DNA of 7,723 bases from CAZWRK01 sp964635875 (GTDB lineage: Bacteria > Pseudomonadota > Gammaproteobacteria > Burkholderiales > Aquaspirillaceae). A model generated the notes under the pieces. It saw only the letters and a list, made by a program, of their open reading frames with translations. It had not been told where the DNA came from and did no database searches. Of the stretch, positions 1 to 6,244 are shown in pieces (position 1 is the first letter of the stretch; each line of letters opens with the position of its first letter). The stretch is taken from assembly GCA_964635875.1 (NCBI GenBank), contig CAZWRK010000165.1, positions 1-7,723 of the forward strand. The letters are read 5' to 3'. The position numbers and the translations under genes are program-made.

Positions 1-593
1 ACCACCCGCCGCTCATAAAACGCCTGCGCCAGCGTGCCCGCATCAACAAACTCCAACTCACCACCGCTCGGCAAACCGCGTGCCATTCTGGTGAGCTGCA
101 AGGGCGTTTCTTTGAGAATTTCCGCGATGACATGAGCCGTCGCCTCGCCTTCGGCGGTGAAATTCGTCGCCAAAATCAGTTCTTGTACCTGACCATTCAG
201 CGCCCGTTGCAGTAGCGCCTCCAGCGGTAGCGCCGCTGCGCCTTGGCCGTCGAGCGGCGACACCCGACCCATCAGCACAAAGTACAATCCGTCATAGCAG
301 CGCGTCGCTTCCATCACCGCCATATCGGCGGGCATTTCGACCACGCACAGCCGATCCTGACGGCGACTACTATCGGCGCACAGGCTACAAATCTCGGTTT
401 CGCTAAAGGTATTGCACGACTGGCAATGCAAAAGATGATCAAGGGCATGACGGAGCGATTGTGCTAAACGCGCCGCGCCCGCTTGGTCACGCTGCAAAAG
501 ATGGTAGGCCATACGCTGCGCCGATTTAGGGCCGACACCGGGCAAAACCCGCAACGCAGCAATCAATTGTTCGAGGGCGGGAGGAGTTTTCAT
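1..593 (-). CDS. recR: RecR recombination mediator, 3' end cut by window edge
   Basis: RecR works with RecO (and RecF) to load RecA onto SSB-coated single-stranded DNA at gaps in the cytoplasm. Translating down from the ATG at 593 gives 197 residues with the family's domains in order: an N-terminal helix-hairpin-helix (LPGVGPKSAQRMAYHLL, about residues 17-33), a four-cysteine zinc finger (C57, C60, C69, C72) and a Toprim domain starting at LCVVEMPAD (residues 82-90). Further family landmarks are YFVLMGRVSPLDG and ATNFTAEGEATA, then GLPSGGELEFVD near the end. E. coli RecR has 201 residues, so only a few codons and the stop should be missing beyond position 1. The ATG has only a weak GAG ribosome-binding signal 7 bases upstream and lies about 11 bases past the T-run of a terminator-like hairpin. 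It is last in the mltB-dnaX-ybaB-recR series. Identification is secure. Confidence 0.96.
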   Translation of the reverse strand, partial: MKTPPALEQLIAALRVLPGVGPKSAQRMAYHLLQRDQAGAARLAQSLRHALDHLLHCQSCNTFSETEICSLCADSSRRQDRLCVVEMPADMAVMEATRCYDGLYFVLMGRVSPLDGQGAAALPLEALLQRALNGQVQELILATNFTAEGEATAHVIAEILKETPLQLTRMARGLPSGGELEFVDAGTLAQAFYERRV

Positions 594-603
594 AGGCACA
601 CTC

Positions 604-662
604 AATAAAAAACCGGCCTTGCTGCACATCGAGGCATTGGCCTACGGATGCAGCAAGACCGG
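604..662 (-). terminator. Intrinsic-terminator-like hairpin between ybaB and recR
   Basis: On the minus strand a long stem is followed directly by TTTTTT. The arms are CCGG at 613-616 plus CTTGCTGCA at 618-626, pairing with TGCAGCAAG at 649-657 and CCGG at 659-662. One C/A mismatch (617/658) interrupts 13 base pairs. The 22-base loop can form a second small stem (AGGC 632-635 with GCCT 640-643). The T-run corresponds to A607-A612 on the plus strand. No T-run follows in the plus direction, so the signal is one-way. It lies after the ybaB stop codon and only about 11 bases before the recR start codon, so it would end or attenuate transcription from dnaX-ybaB before recR. That effect is inferred. 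Confidence 0.8.
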
Positions 663-681
663 CAGACCGATCATCGGGCGT

Positions 682-1005
682 TTAGAACGGCAGCTTGAAG
701 CCAGCAGGCAAATTCATTCCTGCGGTAAAACCCGCCATCCGCTCTTGCGAAGTTTGTTCCACTTTACGATTCGCATCGTTGACGGCCGCGGCGATCAAGT
801 CTTCGAGCATTTCTTTATCGTCCATCACAGCATCATCAATCACGACGCGCTTCACGTCGTGGTTGCAGGCCATCACAACTTTGACCATGCCTGCGCCCGA
901 TTGGCCTTCGACCTCGACTTTAGCCAACTCGTCTTGGGCTTTTTTCATGTTTTCTTGCATTTGCTGAGCCTGTTTCATCAGACCTGCAATTCCGCCTTTC
1001 ATCAT
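682..1005 (-). CDS. ybaB: YbaB/EbfC family nucleoid-associated protein
   Basis: This is a small DNA-binding protein of the YbaB/EbfC family, which forms dimers that bind and bridge DNA. The 107 residues align by eye along their whole length with the E. coli protein: GGIAGLMKQAQQMQENMKKAQ at the start (long amphipathic helix), a central strand region VEGQSGAGMVKVV, then DKEMLEDLIAAAVNDA and a C-terminal end MNLPAGFKLPF. Two adjacent ATG codons are possible (1005 and 1002). The first is preferred because an AGGAG lies 9 bases before it and 12 before the second. That AGGAG is inside the last codons of dnaX, whose stop lies only 6 bases upstream of the ybaB start, so the two genes are probably co-transcribed and coupled. 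The dnaX-ybaB-recR order is widely conserved in proteobacteria. The product's exact role in repair or nucleoid structure is not settled for the family. Confidence 0.95.
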   Translation of the reverse strand: MMKGGIAGLMKQAQQMQENMKKAQDELAKVEVEGQSGAGMVKVVMACNHDVKRVVIDDAVMDDKEMLEDLIAAAVNDANRKVEQTSQERMAGFTAGMNLPAGFKLPF

Positions 1006-1011
1006 TGCGGC

Positions 1012-2850
1012 TTACTCCTGTTGAGGTTGGATAGAGTCCGGCACCAGAGTGGCGGCAAAATTTTGCGCCAAAGCCTGAATCACCGGATCGGATTCTAATA
1101 CCGCGCGCGCCGTCTCAATGCGCTCGCGCTTCTGCCGCGCTTGTTGTGCAAAGTGATTTTCTTGCTGCAATGCACCTTGCTCAAGCTGCACCGAATACGG
1201 CTGAGCGAAATACTCGCTCAAGAGGGCGGCAAATTTATCACGTTGGGCGCTGGCCAGTTCAAAAAATCCCTGCGGCACCCGCAGATGAAACACGCCATTG
1301 CGCAACGCCAGCAATTCAGCATTTTGCGCCAGCACGCGTGCTGCGCCTAAACGCGGCTTGAGCGTTTCGACCAAACCCAGCCAATCCCCCGAAAACACCG
1401 GTGCAGCCGTCATCTCAGGTGCTGAAATAGGCTCCAGCACCGGGGCAGAAACGGGTGCAAACACCGGCGCAGGCTCCGAGAGCGTCCGTGGTGGCGCAGG
1501 AGTGATTTCTTCAGGCTCGAAGAGAGGCTCGACTGCAGGCGGTGGCAGCTCGTCTTCCCACGGCGGGGGCGGCGGCGGGGGCGGTTCAGGCGGAGAGGCA
1601 AGCTGCGGCGAAACCCGTTTTTCGAGAATTTTGTTGAGCACGGCGCGCGCACCACCCGCAGGCTGTGGAGGTGGGAGCGGCGAAGCCACCGGCTGCTCGG
1701 TAACGGTTGGGCGAGTGACTGCGACGGCAGGGGGCGTGCTCGTCGGGATCGGTAAACTCGGGCTATGCAGCGGATGAAACGCCAGCATCCGCAGCAAGGT
1801 CATATTGAAGCCCAAATGCTCGTCCGGTGCTAATCCTAAATCGCGCTTACCGGTCAGGGCAATTTGGTAATACAGCTGCACATCTTCGGGCGTCATTGTG
1901 TTCGCCAAAGCTAACAGCGTCTCGCGGTCGGGGTCTTCGGGGTCGAGCGCCTCGGGGACGGTTTGGGCCAAGGTGATGTCGTACAACACTGTCGCCATTT
2001 CACCGAGCACTGCATCAAACCCCGCACCGTGCGCAGCGAGCTGCGCGGCTTCGGCAAGCAGCATTTTCCCGTCGCCATCGGCTAATGCGGCCAGCAGGGC
2101 AAACAGGTGACGACGATCGACCGCGCCCAACATAGCACGCACGCCGCTTTCTTCGACCTGCCCAACGCCGTAGGCAATCGCTTGATCCAGCAAGGACAGT
2201 GCATCTCGCATCGAACCCGAAGCCGCCCGACCGAGTAAGGCCAAGGCGGTGGCTTCAAAGGGAATGCCTTCGGTGTTTAACACCCGCTCTAAATGACCGG
2301 CAATTTGCTGCGGGGTCATATTGCGCAAGGAAAACTGCAAACAGCGTGACAAAATCGTCACCGGCACTTTTTGCGGATCGGTCGTCGCGAGAATAAATTT
2401 AACGTGCGAAGGCGGCTCTTCCAGCGTCTTGAGCATGGCGTTAAACGCGGGCTTAGACAGCATGTGGACTTCATCGATGATGTAGACCTTGAAGCGGCCC
2501 GCCGTCGGCGCGTACTGGGCGTTTTCAATCACTTCGCGAATGTTGTCGATACCGGTGTTCGAGGCGGCGTCAATTTCGAGCAAGTCGACAAAGCGACCGG
2601 CATCAATTTGCCGACACGCCGCACATTCGCCGCACGGGGTCGCCGTGACCCCTTGTTCGCAGTTGAGCGATTTAGCCAGAATCCGCGCGATGGTGGTTTT
2701 GCCGACACCACGCGTACCCGTCAATAAATAAGCATGGTGCAGGCGATTGTCCGCAAGCGCGTTCGAGAGCGCCCGCACAATGTGTTCTTGCCCGACAAGA
2801 TCGGCAAAAACGCGTGGCCGCCATTTTCGCGCCAGAACTTGATAACTCAT
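1012..2850 (-). CDS. dnaX: DNA polymerase III subunit tau/gamma (clamp loader)
   Basis: DnaX is the AAA+ motor subunit of the DNA polymerase III clamp loader; tau also binds polymerase and helicase at the fork. From the ATG at 2850 the protein has 612 residues (E. coli tau has 643). Visible are Walker A GTRGVGKT (45-52), a zinc-binding set C64, C73, C76, C79, Walker B DEVH (126-129), sensor 1 ATTDP (155-159) and the arginine-finger motif SRC (168-170). A proline/alanine-rich linker follows (about 362-487, with eight consecutive prolines at 423-430), then a C-terminal domain (about 488-612) in the place of the tau-specific region. A longer reading frame begins 12 codons upstream, but MSYQVLARKWRP is the family's normal start. 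That ATG overlaps the mltB stop (ATGA), implying translational coupling. No A AAA AAG slippery heptamer was seen, so production of a short gamma form by the E. coli mechanism is not supported. Confidence 0.97.
   Translation of the reverse strand: MSYQVLARKWRPRVFADLVGQEHIVRALSNALADNRLHHAYLLTGTRGVGKTTIARILAKSLNCEQGVTATPCGECAACRQIDAGRFVDLLEIDAASNTGIDNIREVIENAQYAPTAGRFKVYIIDEVHMLSKPAFNAMLKTLEEPPSHVKFILATTDPQKVPVTILSRCLQFSLRNMTPQQIAGHLERVLNTEGIPFEATALALLGRAASGSMRDALSLLDQAIAYGVGQVEESGVRAMLGAVDRRHLFALLAALADGDGKMLLAEAAQLAAHGAGFDAVLGEMATVLYDITLAQTVPEALDPEDPDRETLLALANTMTPEDVQLYYQIALTGKRDLGLAPDEHLGFNMTLLRMLAFHPLHSPSLPIPTSTPPAVAVTRPTVTEQPVASPLPPPQPAGGARAVLNKILEKRVSPQLASPPEPPPPPPPPWEDELPPPAVEPLFEPEEITPAPPRTLSEPAPVFAPVSAPVLEPISAPEMTAAPVFSGDWLGLVETLKPRLGAARVLAQNAELLALRNGVFHLRVPQGFFELASAQRDKFAALLSEYFAQPYSVQLEQGALQQENHFAQQARQKRERIETARAVLESDPVIQALAQNFAATLVPDSIQPQQE
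1015..1019 (-). promoter_or_regulatory. Shine-Dalgarno of ybaB, inside the end of dnaX
   Basis: The minus strand reads AGGAG here, overlapping the last codons of dnaX, with 9 bases to the first of two consecutive ATG codons. This favours the MMKGG start over MKGG. Its position lets ribosomes finishing dnaX reinitiate on ybaB. Confidence 0.75.
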
Positions 2851-3866
2851 TGTGGTGCGGCCTTGTTCGCCATCCGAATCACCCATGCCTCACGGATCAT
2901 ACCGGCCAAGTCGCCCACGGCTTTGGCGTAGAGCGTGCTTTTGTTGTAGCGGGTGATGACGTAGAAATTTTCGAGTCCCAGCCAGTATTCGATCACACCG
3001 GGTTGGGTTTCGAGCGGGAACACCACCGCTTTGACGCTATTGGGTACCGGCGATTGCGGCACCACGCCTTTGGCACGCAAGTCGGCAATGGTGTAGTGCA
3101 GTTGGAATTTGTCTGCAACCAGCACATCAACATTGGTGACTTTTTTCACATCAGCAGGCACGACCATATCGGCGTTGCGCTGCCAGCCGTGTTCTTTCAG
3201 ATAGTTGGCGACGGAGCCAATCGCATCGGCGGAGTTATTCCAAATATCGCGATGACCATCACCGTCAAAATCGACCGCCCACTTGCGGAAGCTCGACGGC
3301 ATAAATTGTGGCCAGCCCATTGCGCCGGCGTAGGAACCTTTATAGAGCAAGGGGCTACCGCCTTCTTCTTGCGCTAAACGCAGAAAGTCCCGCAGTTCGC
3401 CCTTGAAGTAATCGGCACGACGCGGATAGCCAAACGCAATGGTCGAAAGCGCATCGACGACGCGGAAGCTACCGGCCAAGCGGCCAAAGCGGGTTTCGAC
3501 CCCCAAAATCGCAATAATGATTTCAGGCGGGACACCGTATTTTTGTTCGGCCCGCGCCAGCTCGGCCTCGTGACGAACCCAAAAATTTAGGCCTTCTTTG
3601 CTGAGGGCGGTATTCACAAAATTCGGGCGGAATTGGAACCAAGGCCGCGAGGTGGACGGGCGATCCAAAATCGAAATAATGCTCGGCTTGAGCTGAACTT
3701 GGGTGAAAAGCTGCTCAAGCGCAGTCCGATCCATGCCGTCTTCTTGCACCCGTTGGTCGATAAAAGCACCGACTTCAGGATTGGCTAACAGTGCGGCATC
3801 CGCTTGTGACCAAGCAGAAAAGGCCATACAGCTCATAAACAAGGAAAGACGCAATAATTTAGACAT
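2847..3866 (-). CDS. mltB: MltB-type lytic murein transglycosylase
   Basis: This enzyme cleaves the MurNAc-GlcNAc bond of peptidoglycan with formation of a 1,6-anhydro end, acting in the periplasm. From the ATG at 3866 the protein has 339 residues. A signal peptide is clear (MSKLLRLSLF, then a hydrophobic stretch, likely cleaved after SQADA near residue 24). The catalytic glutamate is E124 in LGVETRFGRLAG. GSYAGAMGWPQFMPSS and an EF-hand-like loop DFDGDGHRDIW (about 199-209) match the Slt35/MltB fold, where the loop binds calcium. E. coli MltB is a lipoprotein. Here the only early cysteine (residue 13, after FMS) does not sit in a good lipobox, so a soluble periplasmic or loosely bound form is more likely. 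The frame extends 18 codons upstream to a GTG, but that adds residues before the signal peptide. Neither start has a recognisable Shine-Dalgarno. The stop codon overlaps the dnaX start. Confidence 0.93.
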   Translation of the reverse strand: MSKLLRLSLFMSCMAFSAWSQADAALLANPEVGAFIDQRVQEDGMDRTALEQLFTQVQLKPSIISILDRPSTSRPWFQFRPNFVNTALSKEGLNFWVRHEAELARAEQKYGVPPEIIIAILGVETRFGRLAGSFRVVDALSTIAFGYPRRADYFKGELRDFLRLAQEEGGSPLLYKGSYAGAMGWPQFMPSSFRKWAVDFDGDGHRDIWNNSADAIGSVANYLKEHGWQRNADMVVPADVKKVTNVDVLVADKFQLHYTIADLRAKGVVPQSPVPNSVKAVVFPLETQPGVIEYWLGLENFYVITRYNKSTLYAKAVGDLAGMIREAWVIRMANKAAPQ

Positions 3867-3959
3867 GGCGGAGGGGATAAAAGCTTCGATAGAAAGCCGC
3901 GATAGTAACCCGAAACGCACATCAACGGCGAGACGCGGCCGGTGACGGTACGTAAAACA

Positions 3960-4988
3960 TCAGCGTAAATCGCGACGGGATAAAGCGCTCGAAACCAAGC
4001 GCGCCGTAATATCCACCAGCGGAATCACGCGCTCATAGGCCATGCGTGTCGGCCCAATCACCCCCAGCGTGCCGACGACTTGACCATCAATCGTATAGGG
4101 GGCCGTGACCACCGAACATTCACCCAGCGGATGCACACCCGATTCTTCGCCAATAAACAGCTGTACGCCTTGCGCGGTACGGCTGGTATTGAGCAGGGCG
4201 AGTAAATCGGTTTTGCGCTCGAACATATCAAATAGCTGTCGTAATCGCGCCAAATTGGACGACAATTCGCCGACATCAAGCAGGTTTTTTTCGCCGGTAA
4301 TCACCATCGCCTGTGCTTCGTCAGATAAGCCGGAGCGACTCGCATGAATCGCAGAGCTCATCAGCGAACCAATATGCGACTGCAAAGATTGCAGCTCGGT
4401 TTCTAAGGCCTCGGCGACACGGTCAAGAGCTTGTCCGGCGTAGTGATGATTGAGCCAATTTGCAGCTTCGATCAATTCGGTGGTCGAATAATCGCGCTCA
4501 GGCAAGAGCAAATGATTTTTCACATCGCCATCTTGAGTCACGATAATCAGCAAAATTCGCCGCTCGGATAAGCGCAAAAACTCGATTTGCCGAAACGCGA
4601 TATTCGGGCGCTGCGGCGTCATCACCACCCCCGCAAACTGGGTCAGCTCCGACAACACATTCGATGCCGCTTCGGCCAAGCGTTGCGGACTATCGGGGTG
4701 TAGCTCGTGCGATAACAGCTGTTTACAAGCGGCATCGAGCGGCTGAATCGTCAGCAAACGATCGACAAATAAGCGATAACCTTTGGCGGTGGGAATCCGT
4801 CCGGCCGAAGCATGTGGACTGAGGATTAAGCCCATATGTTCAAGGTCGGCCATGATGTTCCGAATCGACGCCGACGACAGTTTCACGCCCGACAAATGCG
4901 ATAAGGTTTTTGAACCGACCGGCTGACCATCGACGATGTATCGCTCGACTAGGGCCTTGAGAAGATGTTGTGCGCGCTCATTTAACAT
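3960..4988 (-). CDS. hrcA: HrcA heat-shock repressor
   Basis: HrcA is a cytoplasmic repressor that binds CIRCE operators of chaperone genes and needs GroEL for activity. The 342 residues match the usual family length. The N-terminal winged-helix domain carries VERYIVDGQPVGSKTLS (14-30), the recognition segment SSASIRNIMADLE (38-50) and SPHASAGRIPTAKGYRLFVD (57-76). The C-terminal end shows the GAF-like ending with VVGTLGVIGPTRMAYERVIPLVDI. No CIRCE inverted repeat (TTAGCACTC-N9-GAGTGCTAA) was found anywhere in the window, so its targets lie elsewhere and autoregulation through CIRCE is not visible. No grpE, dnaK or dnaJ is adjacent. The neighbours are recA (divergent) and mltB, 93 bases downstream. 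A TATAAT lies 7 bases before the ATG and no Shine-Dalgarno is present, which suggests a leaderless transcript. The start fits family N-termini. Confidence 0.96.
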   Translation of the reverse strand: MLNERAQHLLKALVERYIVDGQPVGSKTLSHLSGVKLSSASIRNIMADLEHMGLILSPHASAGRIPTAKGYRLFVDRLLTIQPLDAACKQLLSHELHPDSPQRLAEAASNVLSELTQFAGVVMTPQRPNIAFRQIEFLRLSERRILLIIVTQDGDVKNHLLLPERDYSTTELIEAANWLNHHYAGQALDRVAEALETELQSLQSHIGSLMSSAIHASRSGLSDEAQAMVITGEKNLLDVGELSSNLARLRQLFDMFERKTDLLALLNTSRTAQGVQLFIGEESGVHPLGECSVVTAPYTIDGQVVGTLGVIGPTRMAYERVIPLVDITARLVSSALSRRDLR

Positions 4989-4995
4989 GGGTTGG

Positions 4996-5001
4996 ATTAT
5001 A
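4996..5001 (-). promoter_or_regulatory. Perfect -10 hexamer directly before hrcA
   Basis: The minus strand reads TATAAT, then only seven bases (CCAACCC), then the hrcA ATG. With a normal -10 to start-site distance, transcription would begin on or next to the A of the start codon. No convincing -35 is visible at 16-18 bases upstream. The element overlaps CTGTATATA, which is half of a LexA-type operator, but the other half is missing. Promoter function is inferred. Confidence 0.5.
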
Positions 5002-5030
5002 TACAGAGTTTGGTGAAAGCCATCGCCTCG

Positions 5031-5086
5031 CGCGATACATTCACACTACATGCGTCGCCAATCAAGCCTTTTCAAGACGCGATACA
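5031..5086. repeat. Two direct copies of CGCGATACA in the hrcA-recA intergenic region
   Basis: CGCGATACA occurs at 5031-5039 and again at 5078-5086, 47 bases apart start to start. The second copy continues as ATACAG, the same end as in the ATACAG at 5001-5006. They could be binding sites for a regulator acting on hrcA or recA, or chance. Only the repetition itself is seen. Confidence 0.35.
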
Positions 5087-5117
5087 GCAAACGCAACACC
5101 CACTACTCCGAAACCGA

Positions 5118-5145
5118 ACAAGCCGCCGCGAACAGGCTGGCTTGT
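5118..5145. repeat. Inverted repeat ACAAGCC-N14-GGCTTGT upstream of recA
   Basis: ACAAGCC at 5118-5124 and GGCTTGT at 5139-5145 are perfect seven-base inverted repeats with centres 21 bases apart, about two helical turns. The right arm reaches into the extended -10 of the proposed recA promoter and the left arm covers the -35 zone. The geometry suits a dimeric DNA-binding protein on one face of the helix. This could be a recA operator in place of a standard LexA box, but no known consensus was recognised. Confidence 0.4.
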
Positions 5146-5153
5146 GCAATAAT
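5145..5153 (+). promoter_or_regulatory. Probable extended -10 promoter of recA
   Basis: TGCAATAAT reads as an extended -10 (TG, one base, then AATAAT, five of six matches to TATAAT). The predicted start near 5160 gives a leader of roughly 30 bases. No good -35 hexamer is found at 16-18 bases spacing, which an extended -10 can tolerate. A full LexA box (CTGTAT-N4-ATACAG type) is not present between this site and recA. Confidence 0.5.
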
Positions 5154-5188
5154 CCTCCCCATTCATTGCGACAAAACGCGGAGACAAA

Positions 5189-6244
5189 ATGGCAGTCGAC
5201 CAAGATAAAAGCAAAGCCCTAAACGCAGCGCTCGCCCAGATTGAAAAACAATTCGGCAAGGGTTCGATCATGAAAATGAGCGACACCCAAGTCAACGAAA
5301 ACCTCCAAGTCATCTCCACCGGCTCGCTCGGTTTGGATCTGGCACTCGGTGTCGGCGGTTTGCCGCGCGGCCGTGTGGTCGAAATCTACGGCCCAGAATC
5401 CTCTGGCAAAACCACCTTGTGTTTGCAAGTCGTGGCCGAGGCGCAAAAACTCGGCGGCACCTGCGCCTATATTGATGCCGAAAACGCCCTCGACCCGCAG
5501 TACGCCAACAAGCTCGGCGTCAAAGTCGATGACCTGCTGATTTCCCAGCCCGACACCGGCGAACAAGCCCTCGAAATTTGCGATATGTTGGTGCGCTCCG
5601 GCGGCGTCGATGTGATCGTAATCGACTCGGTCGCTGCCTTGGTGCCGCGCGCCGAAATCGAAGGCGAAATGGGCGATAGCCACGTTGGTCTGCAAGCGCG
5701 CTTGATGAGCCAAGCGCTGCGCAAACTGACCGGTAACATCAAGCGCACCAATACCTTGGTGATCTTTATTAACCAAATCCGCATGAAAATCGGCGTGATG
5801 TTCGGCAACCCCGAAACCACCACCGGCGGCAATGCGTTGAAGTTCTATGCTTCGGTGCGTCTCGATATTCGACGCGTTGGTGGCATCAAAAAAGGCGACG
5901 ATGTCATTGGTAACGAAACCAAAGTCAAAGTTGTGAAAAACAAAGTGTCGCCACCGTTCCGCCAAGCCGGATTCGACATTCTGTACGGCGAAGGCATCAG
6001 CCGCGAAGGCGAAATTATCGAGCTGGGTGTGGAACATGGCTTTATCGAGAAATCCGGCTCGTGGTACAGCTACAGCGGCCAGAAAATCGGTCAGGGCAAA
6101 GACAATGTCCGCGAATACTTGAAAGAGCGCCCAGAAATGTCGCGCGAAATCGAGAAAAAAATCCGCGACAAAGTCGGTGTCCATTTCGAGATTCAAGACA
6201 CGCTGGAAGACGCCGAAACCGCTGCTGAATTCGATCAGGCCTAA
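5189..6244 (+). CDS. recA: RecA recombinase
   Basis: RecA forms ATP-dependent filaments on single-stranded DNA, carries out strand exchange and stimulates LexA self-cleavage. The 351 residues are close to the E. coli length (353). Visible are the N-terminal helix (ALNAALAQIEKQFGKGSIMKM), Walker A GPESSGKT (68-75), the catalytic glutamate E98, Walker B VIVIDS (142-147, D146), the region before loop L2 (VIFINQIRMKIGVMFGNPETTTGG, from 191) and an acidic C-terminal tail. The residue after the catalytic glutamate is asparagine (AENALDP, N99) where most RecA proteins have histidine. The start is supported by GGAG at 5180-5183, five bases before the ATG, and by the conserved MAVDQDK-type beginning. 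The stop TAA shares its last A with the recX ATG. It is divergent from hrcA across a 200-base intergenic region. Confidence 0.99.
   Translation: MAVDQDKSKALNAALAQIEKQFGKGSIMKMSDTQVNENLQVISTGSLGLDLALGVGGLPRGRVVEIYGPESSGKTTLCLQVVAEAQKLGGTCAYIDAENALDPQYANKLGVKVDDLLISQPDTGEQALEICDMLVRSGGVDVIVIDSVAALVPRAEIEGEMGDSHVGLQARLMSQALRKLTGNIKRTNTLVIFINQIRMKIGVMFGNPETTTGGNALKFYASVRLDIRRVGGIKKGDDVIGNETKVKVVKNKVSPPFRQAGFDILYGEGISREGEIIELGVEHGFIEKSGSWYSYSGQKIGQGKDNVREYLKERPEMSREIEKKIRDKVGVHFEIQDTLEDAETAAEFDQA

Noticed and set aside
939..945. AAAAAAG run in ybaB as a possible frameshift site
   Set aside because: The run is read as AAA AAA G after ATG, so it is out of register for the A AAA AAG slip and there is no reason for frameshifting in ybaB.
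619..1098. Plus-strand frame of 159 codons opposite ybaB and the end of dnaX
   Set aside because: The minus-strand genes are clearly conserved families. The frame starts inside the hairpin and has no ribosome-binding site.
1298..1777. Plus-strand Gly/Ser-rich frame of 159 codons
   Set aside because: It is the antisense of the proline/alanine linker of dnaX; its glycine run is just the complement of the proline run.
2851..2886. Upstream extension of dnaX by 12 codons
   Set aside because: The extra residues lie inside mltB and do not resemble DnaX N-termini, while the ATG at 2850 gives the conserved MSYQVLARKWRP start.
4991..5006. LexA box ending in TATATACAG
   Set aside because: Only one half matches. 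The other half reads GTTGGAT, and the TATA part is explained by the hrcA -10 hexamer.
5141..5164. Heat-shock sigma-32-like elements CTTGTG and CCCCATTC before recA
   Set aside because: The spacing is about 10 bases rather than 13-15, and the -35 match is weak.
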